In this document: positions 1 to 5,875 of the stretch, piece after piece
Position numbering within the stretch: the stretch's first letter is position 1
Layout of the letters: the number at the start of each line of letters is the position of its first letter
DNA from: Flavobacteriaceae bacterium UBA7433
GTDB taxonomy: Bacteria; Bacteroidota; Bacteroidia; Flavobacteriales; Flavobacteriaceae
DNA: 9,500 bases
Direction: 5' to 3'
Assembly (NCBI GenBank): GCA_002477565.1
Contig: DLQL01000054.1
Span: forward strand, 1 to 9,500
Program-made: the position numbers and the translations under genes
The notes under the pieces: generated by a model
What the model was told of the DNA's origin: nothing
The model's input: the letters and a program-made list of their open reading frames with translations, nothing else
Databases searched by the model: none

Positions 1-229
1 TATTTGTGAAACAGACACCTTTGGCATCAACAGAAAAATCAACGAGATTTCTGAAGGCGACATTTTGTGTTTTGACAACGCGGGTGCCTATTGTTTTTCG
101 ATGGCATCCAACTACAACTCACGTTTCAAGCCTGCTGAAGTATTGCTATACAATGGTGAAGACCATTTGATACGAAAAAGAGAAACCATCGAAGATCTTT
201 TCAAAAACCAAGTAGAATTGGATTTCTAA
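1..229 (+). CDS. lysA: Diaminopimelate decarboxylase, C-terminal part (partial at window start)
   Basis: This is the last 75 or so codons of a gene entering from the left, read in the frame starting at base 2 and ending at TAA 227-229. The visible part begins ICETDTFGIN, which corresponds to the family's conserved CES/CET-D segment; its Cys lies at the active site of the partner subunit in the dimer. It continues with DNAGAYCFSMASNYN, the region whose Tyr contacts pyridoxal phosphate, then the usual end of the fold type III decarboxylase beta barrel (RFKPAEVLL). LysA removes CO2 from meso-diaminopimelate to give lysine in the cytoplasm, the last step of the lysine branch of the aspartate pathway. 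Its neighbour thrA catalyses the shared first step of that pathway. An intrinsic terminator follows 8 bases after the stop, so lysA is probably not co-transcribed with the thr genes. Arginine decarboxylase relatives are a remote alternative. Confidence 0.9.
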   Translation, partial: ICETDTFGINRKINEISEGDILCFDNAGAYCFSMASNYNSRFKPAEVLLYNGEDHLIRKRETIEDLFKNQVELDF

Positions 230-237
230 GAACGAAG

Positions 238-264
238 AACCACTTTTAAAAAAGTGGTTTTTTT
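238..264 (+). terminator. Intrinsic terminator after lysA
   Basis: The 9-base arm AACCACTTT (238-246) pairs perfectly with AAAGTGGTT (251-259) across a 4-base loop and runs into a T tract ending at 264. It starts 8 bases after the lysA stop. It lies back to back with a minus-strand terminator at 274-328, as expected between two converging transcripts. Confidence 0.85.
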
Positions 265-273
265 ATACAAACC

Positions 274-328
274 AAAAAAAAAGTGCCCTTTAAAAACTTC
301 TCCTTCCGAGAAATCATAAAGAACACTT
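274..328 (-). terminator. Intrinsic terminator of the minus-strand RNA
   Basis: On the minus strand AAGUGUUCUUUA (328-317) pairs with UAAAGGGCACUU (292-281) over 12 positions, two of them U-G wobbles. An inner hairpin UUCUC/GAGAA (312-308 with 302-298, loop GGAAG) caps it, and seven U residues follow (280-274). On the plus strand the wobbles would be C-A mismatches and the T run would be an A run before the stem, so the element is directional. Confidence 0.7.
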
Positions 329-439
329 CTTGTAAAAATAGCAAAAAGTGGAGAACCAACTCAATGGGGATCGCCGGTTTTTCGGGGGTTGCTACCCCTA
401 CTGTATCATAGGAAAAGAACCTACCATTGCTATCTATAC
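274..439 (-). ncRNA. Putative structured non-coding RNA, 6S-like outline
   Basis: Read on the minus strand, the 5' segment 439-427 (GUAUAGAUAGCAA) pairs with 344-332 (UUGCUAUUUUUAC) over 13 positions with one mismatch. The stem is extended by UGG (426-424) with CCA (351-349) across a 4-base bulge. Inside are unpaired flanks, a small UAGG/CCUA hairpin (423-409) and an apical stem: C403-U400 with A365-G362, then GGGG 398-395 with CCCC 369-366. GGGG can instead pair locally with CCCC 388-385 around loop UAGCAA. A promoter-like site ends 3 bases before the stem and a U-tract terminator follows 3 bases after it, so the stem nearly fills the predicted transcript. Pairs that are G-U on minus would be A-C on plus, so minus is the sense strand. 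No minus-strand ORF of useful length exists here. A long closing stem, internal bubble and apical hairpin recall 6S RNA, but I cannot assign a family by eye. Inferred, not proven. Confidence 0.5.
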
Positions 440-441
440 AC

Positions 442-472
442 TAAAGCTACAACACATTCTTAAAAAATCAAA
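442..472 (-). promoter_or_regulatory. Bacteroidota-type promoter for the minus-strand RNA
   Basis: Minus-strand TTTG (472-469) is followed after exactly 19 bases by TAGCTTTA (449-442), a 7 of 8 match to the -7 consensus TAnnTTTG. Spacing fits the known Bacteroidota sigma factor pattern. The start would fall around 435-440, at the first base of the RNA's closing stem (439). Confidence 0.5.
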
Positions 473-496
473 TACCTGAAAATAAGGAAAATTTAA

Positions 497-625
497 AATC
501 CTTAACTTTAGCTAAGGGTAAACACCTATCAAAGAAAAATTCTCAACACATCACCAAAATCAATAAAAAAAATGATTTTCAACCCTCTTTGAACAATTGT
601 ATTACAGAATCCTTAACAAGCTAAG
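497..625. repeat. Two short direct repeats AATCCTTAAC-AGCTAAG
   Basis: AATCCTTAAC at 497-506 with AGCTAAG at 510-516 recurs as AATCCTTAAC at 608-617 with AGCTAAG at 619-625. The spacing between the halves is 3 bases in the first copy and 1 in the second. They could be binding sites for a regulator of either divergent transcript, but in AT-rich DNA chance similarity is possible. Confidence 0.3.
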
Positions 626-674
626 TTCGTATTCGCTGTTTTTTTATTTTAAAAAAAAGAAGGGTTCGCATTTA

Positions 675-704
675 GGGGCAGGGAATGATCAAATGACCTG
701 CCCC
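675..704. other. Strong GC hairpin upstream of the thr leader
   Basis: GGGGCAGG (675-682) pairs perfectly with CCTGCCCC (697-704) around a 14-base loop containing the palindrome TGATCA (686-691). It stands out in an AT-rich spacer and has no T tract directly after it on either strand, so on its own it is not a terminator. It could be part of an RNA, a protein-binding inverted repeat, or one arm of a switch with the next element. Confidence 0.4.
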
Positions 705-712
705 CTTAAAAA

Positions 713-752
713 ACACCACAAAAACTAAAAAACAAAGGGGTGTGTTTTTTTT
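713..752 (+). terminator. Weak terminator-like hairpin with T tract
   Basis: ACACC (713-717) pairs with GGTGT (739-743), followed by eight T (745-752) that can also pair with the A run 708-712 past a bulged G744. Alternatively CCCCTT (702-707) pairs with AAGGGG (735-740) ahead of the same T tract. The loops are long (21 to 27 bases) and the stems short, so this is only a candidate for stopping transcripts before the thr promoter. Confidence 0.3.
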
Positions 753-760
753 GAGAACAA

Positions 761-793
761 TGTGGCTTCTTTTTAATTTAATCTTTATATTTG
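761..793 (+). promoter_or_regulatory. Probable promoter of the thr operon
   Basis: TATATTTG at 786-793 matches the Bacteroidota -7 consensus TAnnTTTG at every defined position. TGTG at 761-764, 21 bases upstream, is a one-mismatch candidate for the -33 TTTG. A start about 5 bases after the box would fall on or next to the leader peptide ATG at 798, giving an almost leaderless message. A second option is TTTG 750-753 with the poorer box TAATTTAA (774-781), spacer 20, which would leave a short untranslated region. Confidence 0.5.
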
Positions 794-797
794 CTGC

Positions 798-899
798 ATG
801 ATTTTTTTGATAAAAAATACATGCTTTTCTACAGACTCAATTTCGATTGGGCGTATTTCCACGACAACCACAGGAAATACGACAACCCCTTGGGGTTAA
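798..899 (+). CDS. thrL: Threonine operon leader peptide, 33 aa
   Basis: A small frame runs from ATG 798 to TAA 897-899. Its C-terminal half reads RISTTTTGNTTTPWG, with seven Thr codons among nine consecutive positions (residues 22-25 and 28-30); nine of 33 residues are Thr. Ile occurs at 2, 5, 15, 17 and 20. E. coli ThrL likewise contains RISTT, a Thr/Ile run and a TTGN motif near its end, and sits directly before thrA, as here. In that family, slow translation of the Thr codons when charged tRNA-Thr is scarce lets transcription continue into the structural genes. The gene is too short for ordinary gene finders and overlaps a longer but meaningless frame (791-1075). The ATG lies only 5 bases after a perfect -7 box, so either the message is leaderless or translation begins at a downstream codon such as TTG 807. 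The thrL symbol is assigned by function and position. Confidence 0.75.
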   Translation: MIFLIKNTCFSTDSISIGRISTTTTGNTTTPWG

Positions 900-914
900 T
901 TCACGCTTATTTCC
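852..914 (+). promoter_or_regulatory. Alternative hairpins in the thr leader (attenuator-like)
   Basis: CGTATTTCC (852-860) pairs perfectly with GGAAATACG (873-881), placing the Thr codons ACG ACA ACC ACA in the loop. GGAAATA (873-879) can also pair with a second TATTTCC at 908-914, just past the leader stop. AACCCC (884-889) and GGGGTT (892-897) form a further small hairpin spanning the last Thr codons and the stop. GTCTA/TAGAC (928-932 with 939-943) follows. Mutually exclusive pairing across Thr codons is the hallmark of ribosome-mediated attenuation. No T tract follows, so the output is not a standard terminator hairpin. Confidence 0.5.
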
Positions 915-979
915 AAAAAAACAAAGGGTCTACTCGTTTAGACGCAACCGGTAGCACAGGTAAAGAAAATTGCAATTTC

Positions 980-1071
980 AATATCAAGTCCCTGAACAAT
1001 GTTTGCCAAACCCAAACAAGCAGCCCACAAACATCCAAAAGAAAATCACCACACGATCAAACCATAAAAAA
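980..1071 (+). promoter_or_regulatory. C/A-rich, G-poor untranslated stretch before thrA (rut-like)
   Basis: Between leader and thrA lie 172 untranslated bases. In the last 71 (1001-1071) I count 22 C and 6 G, with almost no potential structure. Such C-over-G single-stranded RNA is typical of Rho loading sites. It lies after the leader stop, where ribosomes would leave the RNA exposed. Rho-dependent attenuation is my inference; no direct motif proves it. There is no Shine-Dalgarno motif before the thrA ATG, only an A run, as usual in Bacteroidota. Confidence 0.35.
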
Positions 1072-3522
1072 ATGAAAGTTTTAAAATTCGGAGGAACTTC
1101 AGTAGCAAATGCGGAAAACATCTCCAAAGTCATCGCTATCCTCAAAAAAAGTGCTCAAAATGAAAAATTGGCCGTGGTCGTTTCTGCTTTGGGAGGAACA
1201 ACAGATCTTTTGTTGGAAGCCGGTGCCAAGGCACAGGATGGCAACAACGATTACCTTAAAATTTTTAAAAATATTGAGAACAGGCATTTAGAAACCGTAC
1301 GAGCACTCATTCCGATTGACAAACAATCTGCTGTTTTAGGCGGCTTGAAAAAAATCATCAACGAACTAGAAAGCACCTTAGAGGGCATCTGTTTGCTGCG
1401 TGAGTTTTCAGACAAAACCCATGACAAAATTGTGAGTTTTGGCGAAAGACTGTCATCCTACATCGTCTTCAATTCCTTGAAATCTCACACAAAAAATGTC
1501 GCTTTGAAAGACAGTCGTGAGTTGGTTCTTACTGACAACGCCTTTACACAAGCAACTGTTTTTCATGAAGAAACACACAAAAATATTGAAAACTTTTTCA
1601 AAAACAACAAAGCGCAAATTGTCGTACTCCCTGGTTTTGTCGCTGCCAACAAAAAAGGCGAAACAACAACCTTGGGCCGTGGAGGCTCCGATTATACCGC
1701 TGCGCTGATTGCTGCCACACTCAACAGTCCCGTTCTTGAAATTTGGACCGATGTCAGCGGCATGTACACCGCCAATCCCAAATTGGTCAAAGACGCTTTC
1801 CCAATTGAAAACATCTCCTACCAAGAAGCGATGGAGCTGTCTCATTTTGGAGCAAAAGTCCTCTACCCGCCTACCATACAACCTGTGTTGCAAAAAGAAA
1901 TCCCCCTTTTGATCAAAAACACCTTTGATCCCGAGGCGGCAGGAACCTACGTCTCTAAAATCGACAACAAAAGCGAAACTTTGGTCAAAGGAATCAGTCA
2001 CATCGACCACGTGTCTCTCATCACCTTGGAAGGCAACAGCATGATCGGCATTCCTGGTTTTTCCAAACGTCTTTTTGAAGCCTTGTCCCAAGAAAAAATC
2101 AACGTGACTTTGATCACACAAGCCTCTTCTGAGCATTCCATCTGTATCGGCATCCACGATGTTGATGCGGCAAGAGCCAAAGAGAGTGTCGACGAAGCTT
2201 TTGCATACGAGATTGCTTTGGGCAAAGTAGCCCCCTTGTTGGTCGAAAGTGGCTTGGCCATCATTGCACTGGTCGGAGACCACATGAAGAATCACCAAGG
2301 CATCAGCGGACGTATGTTCAGTACTTTGGGAAAAAACAATGTAAACATCCGTGCCATTGCACAAGGAGCCTCAGAAAAAAACATCTCTACGGTCATCGCC
2401 AGCAAAGACATCCGCAAAGCCTTGAACTCTTTGCACAATGCCTTTTTTGAAAACCAAGTCAAACACTTGAATTTGTTTGTGGTAGGTGTCGGAAATGTCG
2501 GAGGAAAACTCTTGGAACAAATCAAAACACAAGAAGTGTATTTGTTAGAAAACCTCCAGTTGAAAATCAATGTGGTCGGAATGGCAAATTCAAAAAAAAT
2601 GCTTTTTTCGGAAGAAGGCATCGACCTAAATACCTGGAAAAAGGACTTGTTAGGCAATGGAATTCCATTGGACCTAAACGCATTTCACGAAACGGTCAAA
2701 AGCTACAATTTGAGCAACAGTATTTTTGTCGACAACACCGCCAATAAAGACATTGCCCAGTTGTATGCCGACTACCTCAAAGAAAGCGTGGCCGTTGTTT
2801 GCTGTAACAAAATTGCCTGTTCTTCAGCATACGAGCACTACCTGCATTTGAAAAAATTGGCCCGAGAATACAATGCGCCTTTTTTGTTTGAAACCAATGT
2901 AGGTGCTGGCTTGCCAATCATCAACACTTTGAACAACCTCATCAGTTCTGGAGATCAAGTTCGTTCCATACAAGCCGTCTTATCCGGTAGTTTGAATTTT
3001 ATTTTCAATAATTTTGGTCCTGATTACCCTTTTTACGACGTGGTGCAGCAAGCAGGTGTGGAAGGTTTTACCGAACCCGACCCAAGAATAGACATCAGCG
3101 GAGTTGACGTGGCGCGAAAAATATTGATTTTGGCCAGAGAAAGCGGCGTTCCATTGGAATTAGAAGACATCGAAAACGTGTCCTTCTTACCCAAAGAAAG
3201 CTTGGCAGCCGATAGCATTGAGGATTTTAAAGAAACCTTGAAAACTTGTGCCGCGCATTTTGACAAGCTAAGTGCTTCTGCCATTGCCAAGGATTGCCAA
3301 CTGAAATATGTGGCAGAATACAACGACGGCAAAGCAAAAGTAAGCTTGAAAGAAATTCCTGCAGACCACCCTTTTTACAACCTCAAAGGAAGCGACAACA
3401 TCGTGTTGTTTTACACAGACCGCTACCCTGAGCAACCCTTAATTGTCAAAGGAGCTGGAGCAGGGGCAGATGTCACAGCCTCTGGTTTGTTTGCAGACAT
3501 CATACGAATAGGAAATTTATAA
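1072..3522 (+). CDS. thrA: Bifunctional aspartate kinase / homoserine dehydrogenase
   Basis: An 816-residue fusion enzyme (E. coli ThrA is about 820) that phosphorylates aspartate and, two steps later, reduces aspartate semialdehyde to homoserine. The kinase part opens with KFGGTS (residues 5-10) and carries GRGGSDYTA (202-210) and TDVSGMYTANP (from 226). Two ACT regulatory domains follow, about 308-380 and 395-460; in the family they mediate feedback inhibition by threonine. The dehydrogenase part begins with the nucleotide-binding GVGNVGG (472-478) and contains ETNVGAGLP (607-615), SGSLNFIFN and GFTEPDPRIDISGVDVARK (665-683), the homoserine dehydrogenase signature with its catalytic Lys and Asp. 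The start at 1072 gives the family's usual MKVLKFGG; an in-frame ATG at 970 would add 34 residues encoded by the C/A-rich leader and is rejected. It is first in thrABC-gcvT and probably controlled by the upstream leader peptide. No frameshift or missing motif seen. Confidence 0.97.
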   Translation: MKVLKFGGTSVANAENISKVIAILKKSAQNEKLAVVVSALGGTTDLLLEAGAKAQDGNNDYLKIFKNIENRHLETVRALIPIDKQSAVLGGLKKIINELESTLEGICLLREFSDKTHDKIVSFGERLSSYIVFNSLKSHTKNVALKDSRELVLTDNAFTQATVFHEETHKNIENFFKNNKAQIVVLPGFVAANKKGETTTLGRGGSDYTAALIAATLNSPVLEIWTDVSGMYTANPKLVKDAFPIENISYQEAMELSHFGAKVLYPPTIQPVLQKEIPLLIKNTFDPEAAGTYVSKIDNKSETLVKGISHIDHVSLITLEGNSMIGIPGFSKRLFEALSQEKINVTLITQASSEHSICIGIHDVDAARAKESVDEAFAYEIALGKVAPLLVESGLAIIALVGDHMKNHQGISGRMFSTLGKNNVNIRAIAQGASEKNISTVIASKDIRKALNSLHNAFFENQVKHLNLFVVGVGNVGGKLLEQIKTQEVYLLENLQLKINVVGMANSKKMLFSEEGIDLNTWKKDLLGNGIPLDLNAFHETVKSYNLSNSIFVDNTANKDIAQLYADYLKESVAVVCCNKIACSSAYEHYLHLKKLAREYNAPFLFETNVGAGLPIINTLNNLISSGDQVRSIQAVLSGSLNFIFNNFGPDYPFYDVVQQAGVEGFTEPDPRIDISGVDVARKILILARESGVPLELEDIENVSFLPKESLAADSIEDFKETLKTCAAHFDKLSASAIAKDCQLKYVAEYNDGKAKVSLKEIPADHPFYNLKGSDNIVLFYTDRYPEQPLIVKGAGAGADVTASGLFADIIRIGNL

Positions 3523-3587
3523 AATGTGCCACTCTTGGAATTTCTGAAAGAGCTCAGAAAACAAAGAATGGACGGATACTCAGCATT

Positions 3588-4508
3588 ATGAACCAAATTG
3601 AATTGTTTTGCCCAGCAACCATTGCCAATGTCTCTTGTGGCTTTGACGTCCTTGGCTTGGCCTTGGACAGTGTCGGAGACCGTATGGTCATTCGGAAAAC
3701 CGCTGAAAAAGGGGTGCGCATCACAAAAATTGTAGGACAGACACTGCCTCTAGACACACATAAAAATGTGGCTGGAGTGGCTGCCTTGGCACTGCTCTCA
3801 AAAACAGACAGCGCCTTTGGATTTGAAATCGAAATTTATAAAAACATCAAACCCGGAAGTGGCATCGGTTCCAGTGCCGCCAGCAGTGCCGGTGCCGTAT
3901 TTGGCATCAACGAACTGCTGGGTCGCCCTTTTAGCAACCACGATTTGATTGCCTTTGCCATGGAGGGTGAGCGCTTGGCCAGTGGCGTGGCCCACGCTGA
4001 CAATGTCGCTCCTGCTCTTTTGGGAGGAGTTACACTTGTGCGCAGTACCGCGCCTTTGGATGTTCTCAAAATTCATACCCCTTCCGAATTGTACGCAACA
4101 GTGATTCACCCACAGATTGAAGTCAAGACTTCCGATGCCAGAGAAATCTTACGAAGCGCCGTCCCCTTAAAAACAGCCATTCAACAATGGGGAAATGTCG
4201 GAGGATTGATCAGCGGATTGTACACCGAAGATTACGACCTGATCGGCCGTTCGCTCGAAGACCACATCGTGGAACCGATTCGCTCTATTTTGATTCCTGC
4301 TTACAATGCGGTCAAAGAAACCAGTCTCAAATCCGGTGCTTTGGGTGCTGGAATTTCGGGGTCTGGACCTTCTATTTTTGCTTTAAGCAAGGGGATGGAA
4401 GTTGCTGAAAAAGTGGGAGATAGTATTAAAAAAGTATATGATAAAGTCGGGATTGATTACGACGTACACGTCTCTAAAATCAATACCGAAGGAATGAAAA
4501 TTTTATAA
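3588..4508 (+). CDS. thrB: Homoserine kinase (GHMP family)
   Basis: A 306-residue cytoplasmic enzyme of the GHMP kinase superfamily that transfers phosphate from ATP to homoserine, giving O-phosphohomoserine for ThrC. The N-terminus FCPATIANVSCGFDVLG is the family's usual opening strand and substrate-binding loop. PGSGIGSSAAS (residues 89-99) is the glycine-rich GHMP motif 2 that wraps the ATP phosphates. GALGAGISGSGPSIFAL (from residue 250) is the C-terminal motif 3. Length matches E. coli ThrB (about 310). It lies 65 bases after thrA and 52 before thrC on the same strand, with no terminator or promoter evident between them, so co-transcription is likely. The ATG at 3588 is chosen because an upstream ATG at 3567 runs into a stop after seven codons. 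Confidence 0.96.
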   Translation: MNQIELFCPATIANVSCGFDVLGLALDSVGDRMVIRKTAEKGVRITKIVGQTLPLDTHKNVAGVAALALLSKTDSAFGFEIEIYKNIKPGSGIGSSAASSAGAVFGINELLGRPFSNHDLIAFAMEGERLASGVAHADNVAPALLGGVTLVRSTAPLDVLKIHTPSELYATVIHPQIEVKTSDAREILRSAVPLKTAIQQWGNVGGLISGLYTEDYDLIGRSLEDHIVEPIRSILIPAYNAVKETSLKSGALGAGISGSGPSIFALSKGMEVAEKVGDSIKKVYDKVGIDYDVHVSKINTEGMKIL

Positions 4509-4560
4509 GCCTGTTTGCCGCCTCTTCAAACGATAAATACACACAACAACACCTATTGCA

Positions 4561-5865
4561 ATGAATTATTTTAGCCTGAACAAAAAAGCACCCAACACCT
4601 CATTTGAAGAAGCTGTCGTCAAAGGACTGGCTCCTGACAAAGGCTTGTATTTTCCGGAAAGCATCACACCGCTGCCAACAGCTTTCTTTGAAAACATCTC
4701 AACGTACAGTCATGAAGAAATCGCTTTTACCGCCATCCGACAATTTGTAGGAGATGAAATTCCTGAAAAAGAACTGAAAGCCATCATTGCAGAAACCCTT
4801 TGTTTTGATTTTCCAGTGGTCCCTGTAGATACAAATATCGGTTCTTTGGAACTCTACCACGGTCCGACCATGGCTTTTAAGGATGTCGGAGCACGTTTTA
4901 TGGCGCGCTGCTTGGGTTATTTCAACAGAAAGGCTCAAACACAAGAAGAAGTGACAGTGCTTGTCGCAACTTCTGGAGACACCGGAGGTGCGGTGGCCAG
5001 TGGGTTTTTAGGAGTCGAAGGTGTCAATGTGGTCATTCTCTACCCCAGTGGAAAGGTGAGTGACGTACAAGAAAAACAACTGACCACCTTGGGCCAAAAT
5101 ATCAAAGCGCTGGAAGTCACCGGAACTTTTGACGATTGCCAGGCAATGGTAAAAAAGGCTTTTCTAGACAGCGATTTGACAGCCCATATGAAACTGACTT
5201 CTGCCAATTCGATCAACATCGCTCGTTGGCTGCCACAGATGTTTTATTTTTTCTTTGCCTACAAACAGCTAAAAGACAAAAACAAAGACTTGGTGTTTGC
5301 AGTCCCTAGCGGCAATTTTGGAAACATTTGTGCCGGAATGATGGCACAAAGATTGGGCTTGCCCATCCACCACTTTGTCACAGGAACCAATGTCAACAAG
5401 GTGGTGCCAGACTATTTGAAAACCGGGGATTACTCCCCCAAACCTTCTGTGCAGACGATTTCCAATGCCATGGATGTGGGAGCTCCGAGTAATTTTATAC
5501 GCATCGAAGAACTCCACGACTACAAATTGGAGCGCTTGCGGGCCAACCTGTCGGGTTTCAGCTATACAGATGCAGAAGCAACGGCAGCCATGGGACATTT
5601 GCTCAAAAAACTCAACTACATCGCAGAACCACACGGTGCCATTGGTTACCTGGCTTTGAAAAATTATTTAAAGACAAAGCCCGGTACACAAGGGATCTTT
5701 TTGGAAACAGCGCATCCGATCAAATTTAGAGATGTTTTGTACCCGGGTGTGGCTGAAAACTTAGCAATCCCTCCGCAAATCCAAGCCGTGATGGACCTTG
5801 AGAAGGAAGCCATTGCCATCGCTACCTACGATGAACTCAAGTCCTTTCTAAAAGAACGTTGCTAA
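4561..5865 (+). CDS. thrC: Threonine synthase
   Basis: A 434-residue pyridoxal-phosphate enzyme (E. coli ThrC is about 428) that converts O-phosphohomoserine and water to threonine and phosphate, the last step of the pathway. The N-terminus MNYFSLNKKAPNTSFEEAV and GLAPDKGLYFPE are typical of the longer, E. coli-like class of threonine synthase. GPTMAFKDVGARF (from residue 101) holds the cofactor-binding lysine, K107. ATSGDTGGAVASGF and PSGNFGN are the phosphate-binding and substrate-binding loops of fold type II enzymes. It follows thrB by 52 bases and ends only 10 bases before gcvT, which implies a shared message with gcvT. The start is the ATG at 4561, directly at the conserved N-terminus. 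Nothing suggests truncation. Confidence 0.97.
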   Translation: MNYFSLNKKAPNTSFEEAVVKGLAPDKGLYFPESITPLPTAFFENISTYSHEEIAFTAIRQFVGDEIPEKELKAIIAETLCFDFPVVPVDTNIGSLELYHGPTMAFKDVGARFMARCLGYFNRKAQTQEEVTVLVATSGDTGGAVASGFLGVEGVNVVILYPSGKVSDVQEKQLTTLGQNIKALEVTGTFDDCQAMVKKAFLDSDLTAHMKLTSANSINIARWLPQMFYFFFAYKQLKDKNKDLVFAVPSGNFGNICAGMMAQRLGLPIHHFVTGTNVNKVVPDYLKTGDYSPKPSVQTISNAMDVGAPSNFIRIEELHDYKLERLRANLSGFSYTDAEATAAMGHLLKKLNYIAEPHGAIGYLALKNYLKTKPGTQGIFLETAHPIKFRDVLYPGVAENLAIPPQIQAVMDLEKEAIAIATYDELKSFLKERC

Positions 5866-5875
5866 ACACTGGCAC

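Larger units (their letters stand above)
473..749. other. Non-coding AT-rich spacer between two divergent promoters
   Basis: I see no credible gene here on either strand. It separates the leftward RNA promoter (442-472) from the rightward thr promoter (about 761-793). It holds weak AT-rich inverted repeats (AAAATCA 556-562 with TGATTTT 573-579; CCTTA 500-504 with TAAGG 513-517), two short direct repeats, a strong GC hairpin at 675-704 and a terminator-like stretch at 713-752, listed separately. Confidence 0.6.

Noticed and set aside
661..705. GGGTTCGCATTTAG resembling a tRNA T-arm
   Set aside because: No acceptor, D or anticodon arms can be formed around it.
884..900. AACCCC-TT-GGGGTT palindrome considered as the thr attenuator terminator
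   Set aside because: No T tract follows, and it overlaps the leader's last Thr codons and stop; listed only as part of the alternative pairing region.
970..1071. Extended thrA start adding 34 residues
   Set aside because: The family begins with MKVLKFGG at 1072; the extension is low-complexity and matches the untranslated leader composition.
791..1075. 94-codon frame upstream of and overlapping the thrA start
   Set aside because: It is in a different frame from the Thr-rich leader, shows no recognisable protein features, and its second half comes from the C/A-rich untranslated stretch.
1453..2364. 303-codon minus-strand frame inside thrA
   Set aside because: Antisense shadow of a fully conserved enzyme gene; its translation has no domain-like pattern.
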